DNA of 64,000 bases from Coprococcus ammoniilyticus. GTDB taxonomy: Bacteria > Bacillota > Clostridia > Lachnospirales > Lachnospiraceae. The translations under genes and the position numbers were made by a program. Positions 43,824 through 53,030 of the stretch are shown one piece after another (the first letter of the stretch is position 1; each line of letters opens with the position of its first letter). The stretch is from positions 186,001 to 250,000 of the forward strand of contig NZ_JAOQJS010000003.1 of the NCBI RefSeq assembly GCF_025567345.1, given 5' to 3'. Below the pieces are notes generated by a model. It worked only from the letters and a program-made list of their open reading frames with translations. It had not been told where the DNA came from and made no database searches.

Positions 43824-44798
43824 TTAATTTACCTTTCTATTTCCATCACAAAAATTATATACTTTAAGAAAAACTCCTTTTCCCAACATAAGAGAAACTA
43901 TCTTAACCTTGTCATTTAATGGTACACGATTTGAAGTCAAAAGTTTATGTCTATTATCTTTAATAAATAATATAATTCTATTTTGATATTCCAAAAATGC
44001 CTTGTTTCCACTATTTAAAATCTGCTGCAAATTTTTCAAATATGTATGAGCTTGTAAATCTAATATCTCATCACTACTTTCTGGCCATTTTGTTAACAAA
44101 TACTCTGATACGTTATCTGCTACATCTAAAACACTCAATGTTTTAATTGAACAAGCATCATGCATTATTGATCCTAAGCGTTGTATATAATAGTATAATT
44201 TGGCATCACTATAAACAACTCTTGTTGCCTTCGAAAATACATGATATGTAGTCGCATAATCCTCATAATTTTGGCCTTTAGGAAAGCGGATATTTTCCCA
44301 CAAAGAAACGTCATATAATTTTCCCCAACTTGTGTGTGTAGCTTCTTTTCTAAGTAACATCATTCTAATTGCTTCTTCTGTACTTACGCATTTCTCTACA
44401 TTTATGGGGAATTTATGTGGCTCTTCATTTTCAAGTAATAACTGTCCTTGAACCATACAAATTTGAGCATTTTCTTTTAGGATTAGATCATACATATATT
44501 TTAAATAATTATCATCAATGTAATCATCACTATCAATAAATGTTACATATTTCCCTGAAATACGTTCTAAGCCATAATTACGTGCATCTGATAATCCACC
44601 ATTTTTTTTATGATAAGTTTTTACCCTAGTATCTTTTTCAGCATATTTATCACATAATTGAACGGTTGAATCCTTAGCACCATCATCAATAAGTAAAACC
44701 TCAAAATCGGTAAAACTCTGATTAAGAACTGAATTCATACATTTATCTAAATATTTTTCAACATTATATGCTGGAATAATTACACTGATTGTTGGCAT
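43824..44798 (-). CDS. Family 2 glycosyltransferase
   Basis: A 324-residue GT-A enzyme with PTISVIIPAYNVEKYLDKCM, LLIDDGAKDSTVQLCDKYAE, KNGGLSDARNYGLERISGKY and the DXD motif FIDSDDYIDDNYLKYM. A QNYEDYATTYHVF segment carries the acidic catalytic residue. GAGGTGA-like sequence precedes the ATG. Acceptor and donor cannot be read from sequence. Confidence 0.9.
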   Translation of the reverse strand: MPTISVIIPAYNVEKYLDKCMNSVLNQSFTDFEVLLIDDGAKDSTVQLCDKYAEKDTRVKTYHKKNGGLSDARNYGLERISGKYVTFIDSDDYIDDNYLKYMYDLILKENAQICMVQGQLLLENEEPHKFPINVEKCVSTEEAIRMMLLRKEATHTSWGKLYDVSLWENIRFPKGQNYEDYATTYHVFSKATRVVYSDAKLYYYIQRLGSIMHDACSIKTLSVLDVADNVSEYLLTKWPESSDEILDLQAHTYLKNLQQILNSGNKAFLEYQNRIILFIKDNRHKLLTSNRVPLNDKVKIVSLMLGKGVFLKVYNFCDGNRKVN

Positions 44799-44828
44799 TA
44801 AATCACCTCTTTATATCTATTTAACATA

Positions 44829-45809
44829 TCAAATATACTTATGCTTATTCATCTTATTCAATATCTTCACTGTAAAATCGAAACCAAAATAACTTAGTAA
44901 ACACGCCCCTCTTACCCTAACACTAGCAGAGGAATCTTTAATCAATTTACCTCGAATTTTTTTAATATTATTAATTATAATTTTCTTTTCTGGAATATCT
45001 TCATTTATTTGTGCCAATATATGAAATTGTGCAGCAAAATATCTACTTCGAGCTGCTGCTACAAATTCAGGATAATTTTTTTCAATATCATCCAACATCA
45101 TTTGAGATGTTGCGATGCAATCCATTTTTTTCGGAGTAAACTTCTCATTTTCAATACTATTTTCTCTAATTTGGTATCTATATAATTCCTCTGATGTATA
45201 TGCAACTTTGTTACACTTCAACAAAGCCTTATATGTTGTTGGAATATCTTCATGAATTAAACCTTCCGGAAACGTAACACCTTTAAGTGTATCTAAACGA
45301 TACAACTTTCCCCATGCTGCAACATCAAACTCCTTTTGATATAACATACTTTTAATTGCATCTGAAAAATCATAGCACTTTTCTTTAATGCAATCTTGAC
45401 TATGTAAATGCACAACACCTCTCGTTTTCGTAAAAACAGAATTCTGACACACCGCAACTTCCGCTTGATACTTGTGCAGCAATTTTAACAAGTTTTCCAC
45501 AAATTTTTTTTCAAGCACATCATCGCTATCTACAAATGTAATGTAGTCACCCTTCATTACCTGCATTCCAGCATTACGTGCACTCGATAAGCCACCATTT
45601 TCTTGATGAATCACTATAATTCTATCATCATCTTTAGCCAATACATCACACATCTCTCCGCATTTATCTGGAGATCCATCATCTACAAGAATAATTTCCA
45701 AATTAGTATGTGTTTGATTTTGAATACTTGTTACACAATCAAGCAAATCATCTTCAACCTTATATATTGGCACTATAACTGACACCAATTCATGTTTTTT
45801 TTCTTCCAT
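44829..45809 (-). CDS. Family 2 glycosyltransferase, paralogue of the neighbour
   Basis: A 326-residue GT-A enzyme with SVIVPIYKVEDDLLDCVTSI, ILVDDGSPDKCGEMCDVLAK, NGGLSSARNAGMQVMKGDYI and FVDSDDVLEKKFVENLL. HEDIPTTYKALLKCNKVAY matches the equivalent acidic segment in the next gene, so the two likely arose by duplication. Its start overlaps the stop of the preceding GT4 gene by one base (TAATG arrangement), indicating coupling. Confidence 0.9.
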   Translation of the reverse strand: MEEKKHELVSVIVPIYKVEDDLLDCVTSIQNQTHTNLEIILVDDGSPDKCGEMCDVLAKDDDRIIVIHQENGGLSSARNAGMQVMKGDYITFVDSDDVLEKKFVENLLKLLHKYQAEVAVCQNSVFTKTRGVVHLHSQDCIKEKCYDFSDAIKSMLYQKEFDVAAWGKLYRLDTLKGVTFPEGLIHEDIPTTYKALLKCNKVAYTSEELYRYQIRENSIENEKFTPKKMDCIATSQMMLDDIEKNYPEFVAAARSRYFAAQFHILAQINEDIPEKKIIINNIKKIRGKLIKDSSASVRVRGACLLSYFGFDFTVKILNKMNKHKYI

Positions 45810-46891
45810 TAATATTTTCCTTCAATAATATCTGTATATAATCTAATATACTTTCTCTTCATTGCCTCTGTGTTATAAATTTCAAGCACATCTTGATATG
45901 CTCTCTCTGGAAGTTCTTTAGGGAACTTCTTCATAGCTGCTTTTATATGTTCAGCATACTGCTCTGCCTTATCACATACATATCCATTGATACCATCGTG
46001 AATAACACTTTTATTTCCCATTGTGTTACTAACAAGAATTAATTTCTTAATGTACATATTTTCAATAAGGCTCATTGCAATAGCTTCCCCAAGACTGCAT
46101 AGTACAAATGCATCAGCACCTTTTGCCATAGCTAAAGCTTCCTTACGAGGTTTCCAACCAGTCACTTCAATATTAGGAGCAGTCAATTCGTTTTCAAGTT
46201 CACCATTACCAATCCAAATAAATCTTGCATCTGGCACCAATTCTGCAATCCTATTAAAAAGCTGTGGTTGCTTCTGAACGCACGCCCTACCAAGTGTAAA
46301 TACTGTAAACTTATCATTTTTGACAGGCTTAATTCCATCAAGAGAGGCAGAAAGATCTGCAAGATTCACACCAGTTTCAACATAAGCAGTTCTCTTCGAA
46401 AATTTCTTTGCTTCTTCATCTTCACTTTCACAGCAGGTAAGTGTTAATGCTCTGTTTCCAAGAACTTTTTCGGCAAATTTATATACCTTGCTCTTCTTCC
46501 CCGGCCCCATAAGAATATGAGCATAACCGTGTGGCGTATAGACAACCGTATTATTCTTTCCCTTATATGCAAGTCGACCTAAACCACCTGCAACCGAAGA
46601 ATGCAGATGAATTACATCCGGCTTTACTTTTTTTTCAATCTGACGAAGTTCTTTAATTGCTGCAATATCGCTTTTTAAATTAATTAGTCCATTAACACCA
46701 ACATTTTTCATCTCAATTAAATGCACTTTCTTATTCAGAAAGTCTTTGTAGTTCTTAGGCGTCTGAGGTCTAAGTGAATACGCCAAATATACATCAAATT
46801 CATCCGCCATATCATTACAAAGTTGCGATACGTAAGTAAATACGCCTCCTCCAAAAGCCTCACAAACCATTAAAATTTTCTTCTTTGCCAT
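45809..46891 (-). CDS. Family 4 glycosyltransferase (GT-B)
   Basis: A 360-residue GT-B enzyme with LMVCEAFGGGVFTYVSQLCN, DVIHLHSSVAGGLGRLAYKG and FTVFTLGRACVQKQPQLFNR, then GADAFVLCSLGEAIAMSLIE, the donor-binding region. It lies directly after UDP-galactopyranose mutase (3-nt gap), so it may use UDP-galactofuranose or the first-sugar intermediate (inference). Confidence 0.9.
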   Translation of the reverse strand: MAKKKILMVCEAFGGGVFTYVSQLCNDMADEFDVYLAYSLRPQTPKNYKDFLNKKVHLIEMKNVGVNGLINLKSDIAAIKELRQIEKKVKPDVIHLHSSVAGGLGRLAYKGKNNTVVYTPHGYAHILMGPGKKSKVYKFAEKVLGNRALTLTCCESEDEEAKKFSKRTAYVETGVNLADLSASLDGIKPVKNDKFTVFTLGRACVQKQPQLFNRIAELVPDARFIWIGNGELENELTAPNIEVTGWKPRKEALAMAKGADAFVLCSLGEAIAMSLIENMYIKKLILVSNTMGNKSVIHDGINGYVCDKAEQYAEHIKAAMKKFPKELPERAYQDVLEIYNTEAMKRKYIRLYTDIIEGKY

Positions 46892-46893
46892 AT

Positions 46894-48015
46894 TTACTCT
46901 CCCAATTCTTTCTCACACTTATCCAACACAGCTGCAATAACTTGATCCATATCATAATATTTGTACTCACCAAGACGACCACCAAAAATTACTTTATCCT
47001 CTGCTTCTGCTAATTTCTTATATTCGCTATACAATAATCCATTCTTGGCATCGTTAACTGGATAATACGGCTCGTCGCCTGGTTTCCATTCACTACTATA
47101 CTCACGACTGATGATAGTCTTAGGAAGATCATTTCCATTCTCATCTTTGCCAAACTCGAACCATTTATGTTCAATGATACGAGTCCACGGTGTCTCAGAA
47201 TCTGTATAATTAACCGCAGCATTTCCCTGGAAATTTGACTTATCCAGAGTTTCCGTTTCAAAACGAACAGAACGATATTCCAATGGTCCAAGCTTATAAC
47301 CAAAATAAGCGTCAATTGGTCCAGTATATACAATTTTATCAGCCATAGCATCTAGCTCCGATTTATGTTCAAGATAATCAGTATCCAAACGAACCTCAAT
47401 ACCATCCAGCAAATTAGCAATCATTTTTGTGTAACCACCTATAGGAATGCCTTGATATAAAGCATTAAAATAGTTATTGTCAAAGGTCAGACGTACTGGT
47501 AATCGCTTAATAATGAAAGCCGGTAAATCTTTACAATCACGTCCCCATTGTTTTTCGGTGTAACCCTTTATAAGTTTTTCATAAATATCACGTCCTACAA
47601 GAGAAATAGCTTGCTCTTCCAAATTCTGTGGATTGCCAGTGATTTCCCTACGCTGCTCTTCAATTTTTTCAGTTGCTTCTTCAGGTGTTACAACTCCCCA
47701 CATCTTGTTGAATGTGTACATATTAAACGGAAGAGAATAAAGTTCACCTTTATAATTAGCAACCGGAGAATTTGTAAAACGATTAAATTCTGCAAACTGT
47801 GTAATATAATTCCATACTTTTTTATTGTTAGTATGAAAAATATGTGCACCATACTTATGGACATTGATGTCCTCGATTTTTTCGGTGTAAATGTTGCCCG
47901 CAATATTAGGACGTTTATCCACAACTAAAACAGATTTCCCATGTGCTTTGGCTTCATGAGCGAAAATTGCTCCATAAAGACCAGAACCCACTACTAAATA
48001 ATCAAATTTTTTCAT
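46894..48015 (-). CDS. glf: UDP-galactopyranose mutase
   Basis: A 373-residue flavoprotein that interconverts UDP-galactopyranose and UDP-galactofuranose. FAD is bound by FDYLVVGSGLYGAIFAHEAK; GNIYTEKIEDINVHKYGAHI, FHTNNKKVWNYITQFAEF and the active-site QWGRDCKDLPAFIIKRLPVR region match the family, as does the C-terminal FGGRLGEYKYYDMDQV. Length is typical. Its presence predicts galactofuranose in the polymer. Confidence 0.95.
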   Translation of the reverse strand: MKKFDYLVVGSGLYGAIFAHEAKAHGKSVLVVDKRPNIAGNIYTEKIEDINVHKYGAHIFHTNNKKVWNYITQFAEFNRFTNSPVANYKGELYSLPFNMYTFNKMWGVVTPEEATEKIEEQRREITGNPQNLEEQAISLVGRDIYEKLIKGYTEKQWGRDCKDLPAFIIKRLPVRLTFDNNYFNALYQGIPIGGYTKMIANLLDGIEVRLDTDYLEHKSELDAMADKIVYTGPIDAYFGYKLGPLEYRSVRFETETLDKSNFQGNAAVNYTDSETPWTRIIEHKWFEFGKDENGNDLPKTIISREYSSEWKPGDEPYYPVNDAKNGLLYSEYKKLAEAEDKVIFGGRLGEYKYYDMDQVIAAVLDKCEKELGE

Positions 48016-48154
48016 AATTTACTCCTTCAATTATTGATATTTCCCTTAAAAAGTATTTTTGTATCTATAATCACATCCGGCAGGATGATACTTTTCTTTT
48101 TAATACCATTGTTTAATTTGTTTTATATTTATAACTTATCTAACATTCTTTCTT

Positions 48155-48188
48155 GCGGTTTGATTTCTATTTGCAGAAACCAAACCGC
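48155..48188 (-). repeat. Hairpin after the sugar transferase gene
   Basis: GCGGTTTGATTTCT (48155-48168) and AGAAACCAAACCGC (48175-48188) pair over 14 positions with one mismatch around a 6-nt loop. No T-run follows on either strand, so it may protect the mRNA end or pause polymerase rather than terminate. Confidence 0.55.
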
Positions 48189-48202
48189 TGATTGATATTT
48201 AA

Positions 48203-49654
48203 TTACATAGAACCATCTTTTCTAAAAACCACCATCACTGTTTTAAATAATATTTTTATATCTAGCCCAATGTTCCAGTTTGTGATATACTCTTTATCAA
48301 GACGAACTACTTCTTCAAAATCGGTAATATCACTTCGTCCGCTTACCTGCCACATGCCAGTGATTCCCGGCTTAATTGCCAGCCTTGCACGATGGTGAAG
48401 CTCATACAGATTCGTTTCTGAAATCAAGGGTGGGCGAGTACCTATAATCGACATATCGCCTCGTAATACGTTAAAGAATTGCGGAAATTCATCTAAACTT
48501 GTTCGTCTGATAAAATCACCGATTCCTGTCTTATGTGTCCCATCTGGAAGTATCTTATTTCCGATAACACGAGGATCAAAGTCCAGTTTAAACATCTTTC
48601 CATCTCCAAGTTTGTTATCTTTCATAAGCTCTGCCTTACGTTCTTCGGCATCCATATACATACTGCGGAACTTGTACATTTTAAATTTCTTTCCATTCTT
48701 TCCTACTCGTTCCTGAGCAAAGAAAATTGGTCCCGGTGATGCAATATAAATTGCCGGTCCGACAAAAATACAAATGATTCCGGTAAAAATACATCCAACT
48801 AATCCACCCGCAATATCCATCAATCGTTTTAACATTAACTGTCTGGTTGATGCATAATTAATACTTGTCGTAAGGACTGTGTAATTACCAACCTTTTCCA
48901 CAAACTGTTTTTTCCCTGGCACACTTGTGATCTTTGCAAGATTAAGATGAATGGTTACTCCTGTCTCTGATAATTGCTCAATTAACTCTGACGGATACGG
49001 AAGAACTTCTGAAACAACAATCAGAACTTCATCAATCCATTCCTGACATACATACATTGCTGCAGTCTCTTCGTTGGCAACTACCGGAACTCCATGAATT
49101 TCTCTTCCAGTCCAGTCCGCATCAATTACAGCTACACCAGCCAATGAGAATCTGGCATAATTGTTTTCCTGCATACTTGACACTACTTGTTCAGCCACAT
49201 CTTCTGATGTTACAATCAGTAGTTTACGTTCTCCGCCATCCTTCATCTGTTTTCGCAGAAGTTTTTTCCAAAGTTCTCTGACAACATACGTCATTACTAA
49301 ATAAATTATTATGGTCAGCATCAATGTTAATCTTGAAAAGTCCTGCCCTTCATGAAGCAGGAATAAATATAAAACCGCTAAGGCACCTACCATAATCGCA
49401 TGATTTAACGTAACTACAAAATCACGATAGTATCCTCTCTTTAACACGCTTTTCATGGTGCCATATGCAAAAATCATAACCAGATCTGCCAGTTCAAGGA
49501 AAACTGCCATATTTCGATAAATAATTGTTTCATATGGATTAAATCCATATCCGCTAATTGCATATGCCAGAACATACGCTAATTGCAAACAGATCATGTC
49601 TAAGATTATAAAATCTGTGTGTTTTAACCATCCTTCAGAATCTTTTCTATACAT
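48203..49654 (-). CDS. Polyprenyl glycosylphosphotransferase (initiating sugar transferase)
   Basis: A 483-residue enzyme that transfers a sugar-1-phosphate to undecaprenyl phosphate, starting repeat-unit assembly. The N-terminal half has about four helices; a cytosolic domain (RKLLIVTSEDVAEQVVSSMQ) precedes the C-terminal catalytic domain with KRLMDIAGGLVGCIFTGIIC, FKMYKFRSMYMDAEERKAEL, SLDEFPQFFNVLRGDMSIIG and KPGITGMWQVSGRSDITDFE. The start at MYRKDSEGWLKHTDF matches its truncated paralogue. It overlaps the end of the preceding small gene by 8 nt. Confidence 0.92.
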   Translation of the reverse strand: MYRKDSEGWLKHTDFIILDMICLQLAYVLAYAISGYGFNPYETIIYRNMAVFLELADLVMIFAYGTMKSVLKRGYYRDFVVTLNHAIMVGALAVLYLFLLHEGQDFSRLTLMLTIIIYLVMTYVVRELWKKLLRKQMKDGGERKLLIVTSEDVAEQVVSSMQENNYARFSLAGVAVIDADWTGREIHGVPVVANEETAAMYVCQEWIDEVLIVVSEVLPYPSELIEQLSETGVTIHLNLAKITSVPGKKQFVEKVGNYTVLTTSINYASTRQLMLKRLMDIAGGLVGCIFTGIICIFVGPAIYIASPGPIFFAQERVGKNGKKFKMYKFRSMYMDAEERKAELMKDNKLGDGKMFKLDFDPRVIGNKILPDGTHKTGIGDFIRRTSLDEFPQFFNVLRGDMSIIGTRPPLISETNLYELHHRARLAIKPGITGMWQVSGRSDITDFEEVVRLDKEYITNWNIGLDIKILFKTVMVVFRKDGSM

Positions 49655-49997
49655 AGATTTTTTTCTTTCCCCTTCCATTTTTTTGTAATCTATTTGTTAA
49701 TCTACAATCGTCCCCACAATTGTAGAAATTGCCTTCAAATTTGAGTGATTTAAAACTAGATAGGATTATTGCTACACAAAGAAGAGCATTAATCCAGAAT
49801 ATGTTAAGATTTGTTGAGATATGTAATTCCGTCCATAGCCATACCCCAAACACAAGTAAGCAGCACATGGGAATCACATTTTGAATATTTAGATATGCGA
49901 TATAAGAATTTCGATATTCAGTTTTCTTTTTCTTTTCATTCCCATTAATGTATACTGGGGTATCCATCGTACACTTTCGTTTTGATATTCCTAGCAT
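49647..49997 (-). CDS. Small membrane protein of unknown function
   Basis: A 116-residue protein with two hydrophobic segments (VIPMCCLLVFGVWLWTELHI and IFWINALLCVAIILSSFKSL). AAGGGAG lies 7 nt before the ATG. I recognise no family. Eight bases of overlap couple it to the glycosylphosphotransferase, and a G10 tract lies about 20 nt upstream of its start. It may be a partner of that enzyme or a remnant of a rearranged gene. Confidence 0.5.
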   Translation of the reverse strand: MLGISKRKCTMDTPVYINGNEKKKKTEYRNSYIAYLNIQNVIPMCCLLVFGVWLWTELHISTNLNIFWINALLCVAIILSSFKSLKFEGNFYNCGDDCRLTNRLQKNGRGKKKIYV

Positions 49998-50280
49998 TTC
50001 ATATCTCCCTTACTGTACCCCCCCCCCGACAAAATCGAGGGCTACTTTCTTATCTCTTTTTCTCATTTATTTCTTATATTTTTCTCCAACGACAGATAAC
50101 CTGTGAACGTCTTTCGAGGAACATTCGCAGGCTCAGCCATTACCTCCTATTATTTATGATTCTCATTTACTTATTTATGATTGGGTCAAAATAAGCATCC
50201 AGGAAACCACTTTATTATATATATCCCCGCTGGAAATACGATTGGTTTCCTTTAATGACAAATCATACTACGGAACCTAG
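49998..50280 (-). promoter_or_regulatory. Spacer with G10 tract and long-looped hairpin
   Basis: A run of ten G (coding-strand sense, 50018-50027) lies in the leader of the small membrane-protein gene, 8 nt before its ribosome-binding site. A 9-bp inverted repeat, AGGAAACCA (50201-50209) and TGGTTTCCT (50241-50249), follows the truncated transferase. A 25-codon frame at 50140-50063 behind AGGAGG (only 2-nt spacing) is not convincing. Confidence 0.45.
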
Positions 50281-51555
50281 CTAAGCCAGCGAAAACCCTG
50301 TAAAATCAAGCTTTTTCTTGGTTGGCTCTATTATACCGCCGACTCCCTTTAACACATTGAAGAACTGCGGGAATTCATCGAGTGACCAGTCACGGATCCG
50401 GTTTCCGATGCCCTTCTTGATCGTACCATCCGGCAGCTTCTTGCAGCCAATGATTCGCGGATCATATTCCATCTTGAACATCATGCCATCCTTAACCTGA
50501 TTCTGCTCCATCAGCTCTGCTTTTCGTGCTTCAGCATCCATATACATACTTCGGAATTTATAAATCTTGAACTTCTTGCCATTCTTACCGATACGGTACT
50601 GGGAGAAGAAGATCGGTCCCGGTGATGCGATATAGATACATGGTGCAAGAATGATCGTAAGGATACCTGTAAAGATACATCCTACGATTCCGCCTAAGAT
50701 GTCTATTGCACGCTTCACAAATGCCTGGTAGGTTGTTATATATGTAGTACTAACGGTCAATACATGATGACCAAGCTGTTTATCGAATACATACTGATAA
50801 TCGGAGAGCTCTGCCGGAACACGGACACGTACATGAACCGTAATCCCCATATCTGCGAGTTGTCCCAGAAGATTTTCAGGGATATGCCTCTCAAATGGTA
50901 TATTCACATAGACCTCATCTACCCAGCCATGCATGATCTGCTCCAGAACTTCATCTGTATATGCATATATACCAAGCTCCAGATCCGTATATTCTGTATT
51001 ATAGCTTTCTGCCTCATCCTCAGTTGCATCTAATAATACTATACCTGCAACCCGATACAGATTATAGTATTCTGTATCCATTTCTGCAAGCAACGCATCC
51101 AGATATTCTTTGACTGTCACGATCACAATAGATTTCTTTGCCACACGATGTCTTCGTATATATTCCTTCCAGAGAAGTGTGACCACATAACCTATGACCA
51201 GATAAATCATGCCAAACAAAGCCATAACCTTTCTGGAATAGGCCGCACCCATTTTCATCATGAACAGAACGAATACTGCCAGAAGTACAACCAGTACAGA
51301 CTGCTTCACGGATGCGATTGCTTCACGGAAATGTCCACGTTTCAATACGCCTTTATATATATGACATACTATGGTAACCAATAATTGAAATAATGTCAGA
51401 AGTACGGCTATTGTCCGATATAACTTACTATGATACGGATTCTCTGTTCCCATCCGTATAAAATACGCCATACAATAAGATGCATGCAGTGCTACCAGAT
51501 TCAGCACTGTAAAATCCAGATGTTTTAACCAGCCCTGCGGCCCTTTTCTATACAT
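50281..51555 (-). pseudogene. Truncated polyprenyl glycosylphosphotransferase
   Basis: 424 residues, closely parallel to the gene at 48203: MYRKGPQGWLKHLDFTVLNL, helices, then KRAIDILGGIVGCIFTGILT, FKIYKFRSMYMDAEARKAEL and SLDEFPQFFNVLKG. At that point the expected catalytic GDMSIVGTRPP and the whole PGITGxWQVSGRS end are missing, replaced by an unrelated 20-residue tail (VGGIIEPTKKKLDFTGFSLA). The transferase should be inactive. It appears to be a leftover from replacement of the polysaccharide cassette to its left. Confidence 0.85.
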
Positions 51556-51620
51556 TCTATTCCCTCATTTCCCTCATAAATGTGTTCATCATGTATCTTT
51601 ATCAGGTCAAATTATATAAA

Positions 51621-51675
51621 TATAGTTGTTAATGGTTTAGAAATTCTTAACGCTTCTTAACCACTAACAACTATA
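51621..51675 (-). terminator. 22-bp imperfect hairpin between two parts of the locus
   Basis: Arms 51621-51642 and 51654-51675 (TATAGTTGTTAATGGTTTAG against CTTAACCACTAACAACTATA, 20 of 22 paired) surround an 11-nt loop. It lies about 110 nt after the pyrophosphorylase stop. It is AT-rich without a clean T-run, so termination is likely but not certain; it separates the conserved first five genes from the variable part. Confidence 0.5.
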
Positions 51676-51782
51676 ATTCAATTCCTATTAAAAGTCAATT
51701 TTCTAAGCTTAAGTTGAATGTAGAAATTTCTGAAAATAATACTGTTATTTTAGGCAATTTTTCCAAAGTATTCGACGCAGTT

Positions 51783-53009
51783 CTACAACTTATATCCATT
51801 CTTCTTTAACAGCTCTCTCGCCGTCTCCGGTGAATCCACGCCCTCTGCATTCTTGATCGGTGCAAATTCATACTCTCTGATAACTTCAAATGGTAAGCAG
51901 TCATTCATAAACTGAAGCATATCAAGTGCAAGGGTTTCAAACTTATAACCATTCGGCTCCGTTGGTTTCACCAGTTCCTGATTCTCATTCATATAAGGTA
52001 TCGCCTTTTTTGCCATATGAAGCGGCATTTTCTGATTCAAAAGCTGTTTTAACTGATTAACTGGGAAGATATAATTTAAGATCACCCCATAATTATAAGC
52101 ATACTCGCCCATAACCGTTTTCTCACACCGCATCTCATCCGACAATTCATAATATTCTACTATGTAAGGCTTGTTGTCTTTCTTGCACAACACCCCTACC
52201 CGTTCATATGGATCTGCTTTCTTTACGACTTTTGCCGCCGACTGATAATCTTCCATCATCATTGAGCCAAGGAATACCGGGTCTGCGATCTTCTGTAAGA
52301 CATTGTCTACAGCGAATACATTGATATACCGGATGCCTTCTTTATCAAGCTGATCTACCAGTCCTGCCCGTTTCATGGATGAGAACCAGCCGCCATTTCC
52401 ATTTGGTGACAGGCAGATCTTTGATGGTGCTTCCATCAATATCTTTCCATTAAAATCAACGGATGGTACCAGCTCCTGTTTAAAGAAATGCAGATACTCC
52501 TCCTTATATCCAAAGTTCTTATGCTCTGCAAAGAAGGATGTCGTTGCTTCGTAGTTCTTATCACTGGTCATGATATAGAGATGGATCCATCGTCCAAGTG
52601 TCCTCACAACAGTCAGGATCGTTTTCACCTGACATTCGAATATATAGAGATCTCTCGTCAATCCGATATTGTATGTGCCCTTCGGCCCATCAAATCCAAG
52701 TCTGGTTCCCTGACCTCCGGCAAGCATTACAAGGGCAAGCTGACCCTTCTGGATTGCCGTTTCACCAAGCACCTTATAGGCAAATTCATAGTCTTTGATC
52801 GTGTCAAGTGTCAAAACCTCTGTTGGTGTGATCATTCCTTCCTTACCGTCTGATTCTTTCTCTTTTAATACATCAAATATAGAGAAGTCGATTTCTTCAA
52901 TCTGGGAAAGCAGGCTCTGCTTCTCCTCATCGTTTAATTCATCATAATAGGCAAGCACATGCTCCTGCCCGTACTTTTTCAAAACTTCTAAAGCGTTTTC
53001 ATATGTCAT
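51783..53009 (-). CDS. UDPGP-type UDP-sugar pyrophosphorylase
   Basis: A 408-residue enzyme of the eukaryote-like UDPGP family, which makes UDP-sugars (UDP-GlcNAc, UDP-Glc or UDP-Gal) from UTP and sugar-1-phosphate. Key motifs are LALVMLAGGQGTRLGFDGPK, the Lys/Gly nucleotide loop, ICLSPNGNGGWFSSMKRAGL, YINVFAVDNVLQKIADPVFL and the KFETLALDMLQF end segment. The start at 53009 follows GAGGG by 8 nt and is preferred over an ATG at 53024. It could supply donors for the whole locus. Confidence 0.9.
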   Translation of the reverse strand: MTYENALEVLKKYGQEHVLAYYDELNDEEKQSLLSQIEEIDFSIFDVLKEKESDGKEGMITPTEVLTLDTIKDYEFAYKVLGETAIQKGQLALVMLAGGQGTRLGFDGPKGTYNIGLTRDLYIFECQVKTILTVVRTLGRWIHLYIMTSDKNYEATTSFFAEHKNFGYKEEYLHFFKQELVPSVDFNGKILMEAPSKICLSPNGNGGWFSSMKRAGLVDQLDKEGIRYINVFAVDNVLQKIADPVFLGSMMMEDYQSAAKVVKKADPYERVGVLCKKDNKPYIVEYYELSDEMRCEKTVMGEYAYNYGVILNYIFPVNQLKQLLNQKMPLHMAKKAIPYMNENQELVKPTEPNGYKFETLALDMLQFMNDCLPFEVIREYEFAPIKNAEGVDSPETARELLKKNGYKL

Positions 53010-53030
53010 ATAATTTTCCCTCATTTCACA

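Noticed and set aside
50063..50140. 25-codon ORF behind AGGAGG in the spacer before the G10 tract
   Set aside because: The ribosome-binding site is only 2 nt from the ATG and the peptide has no recognisable features.
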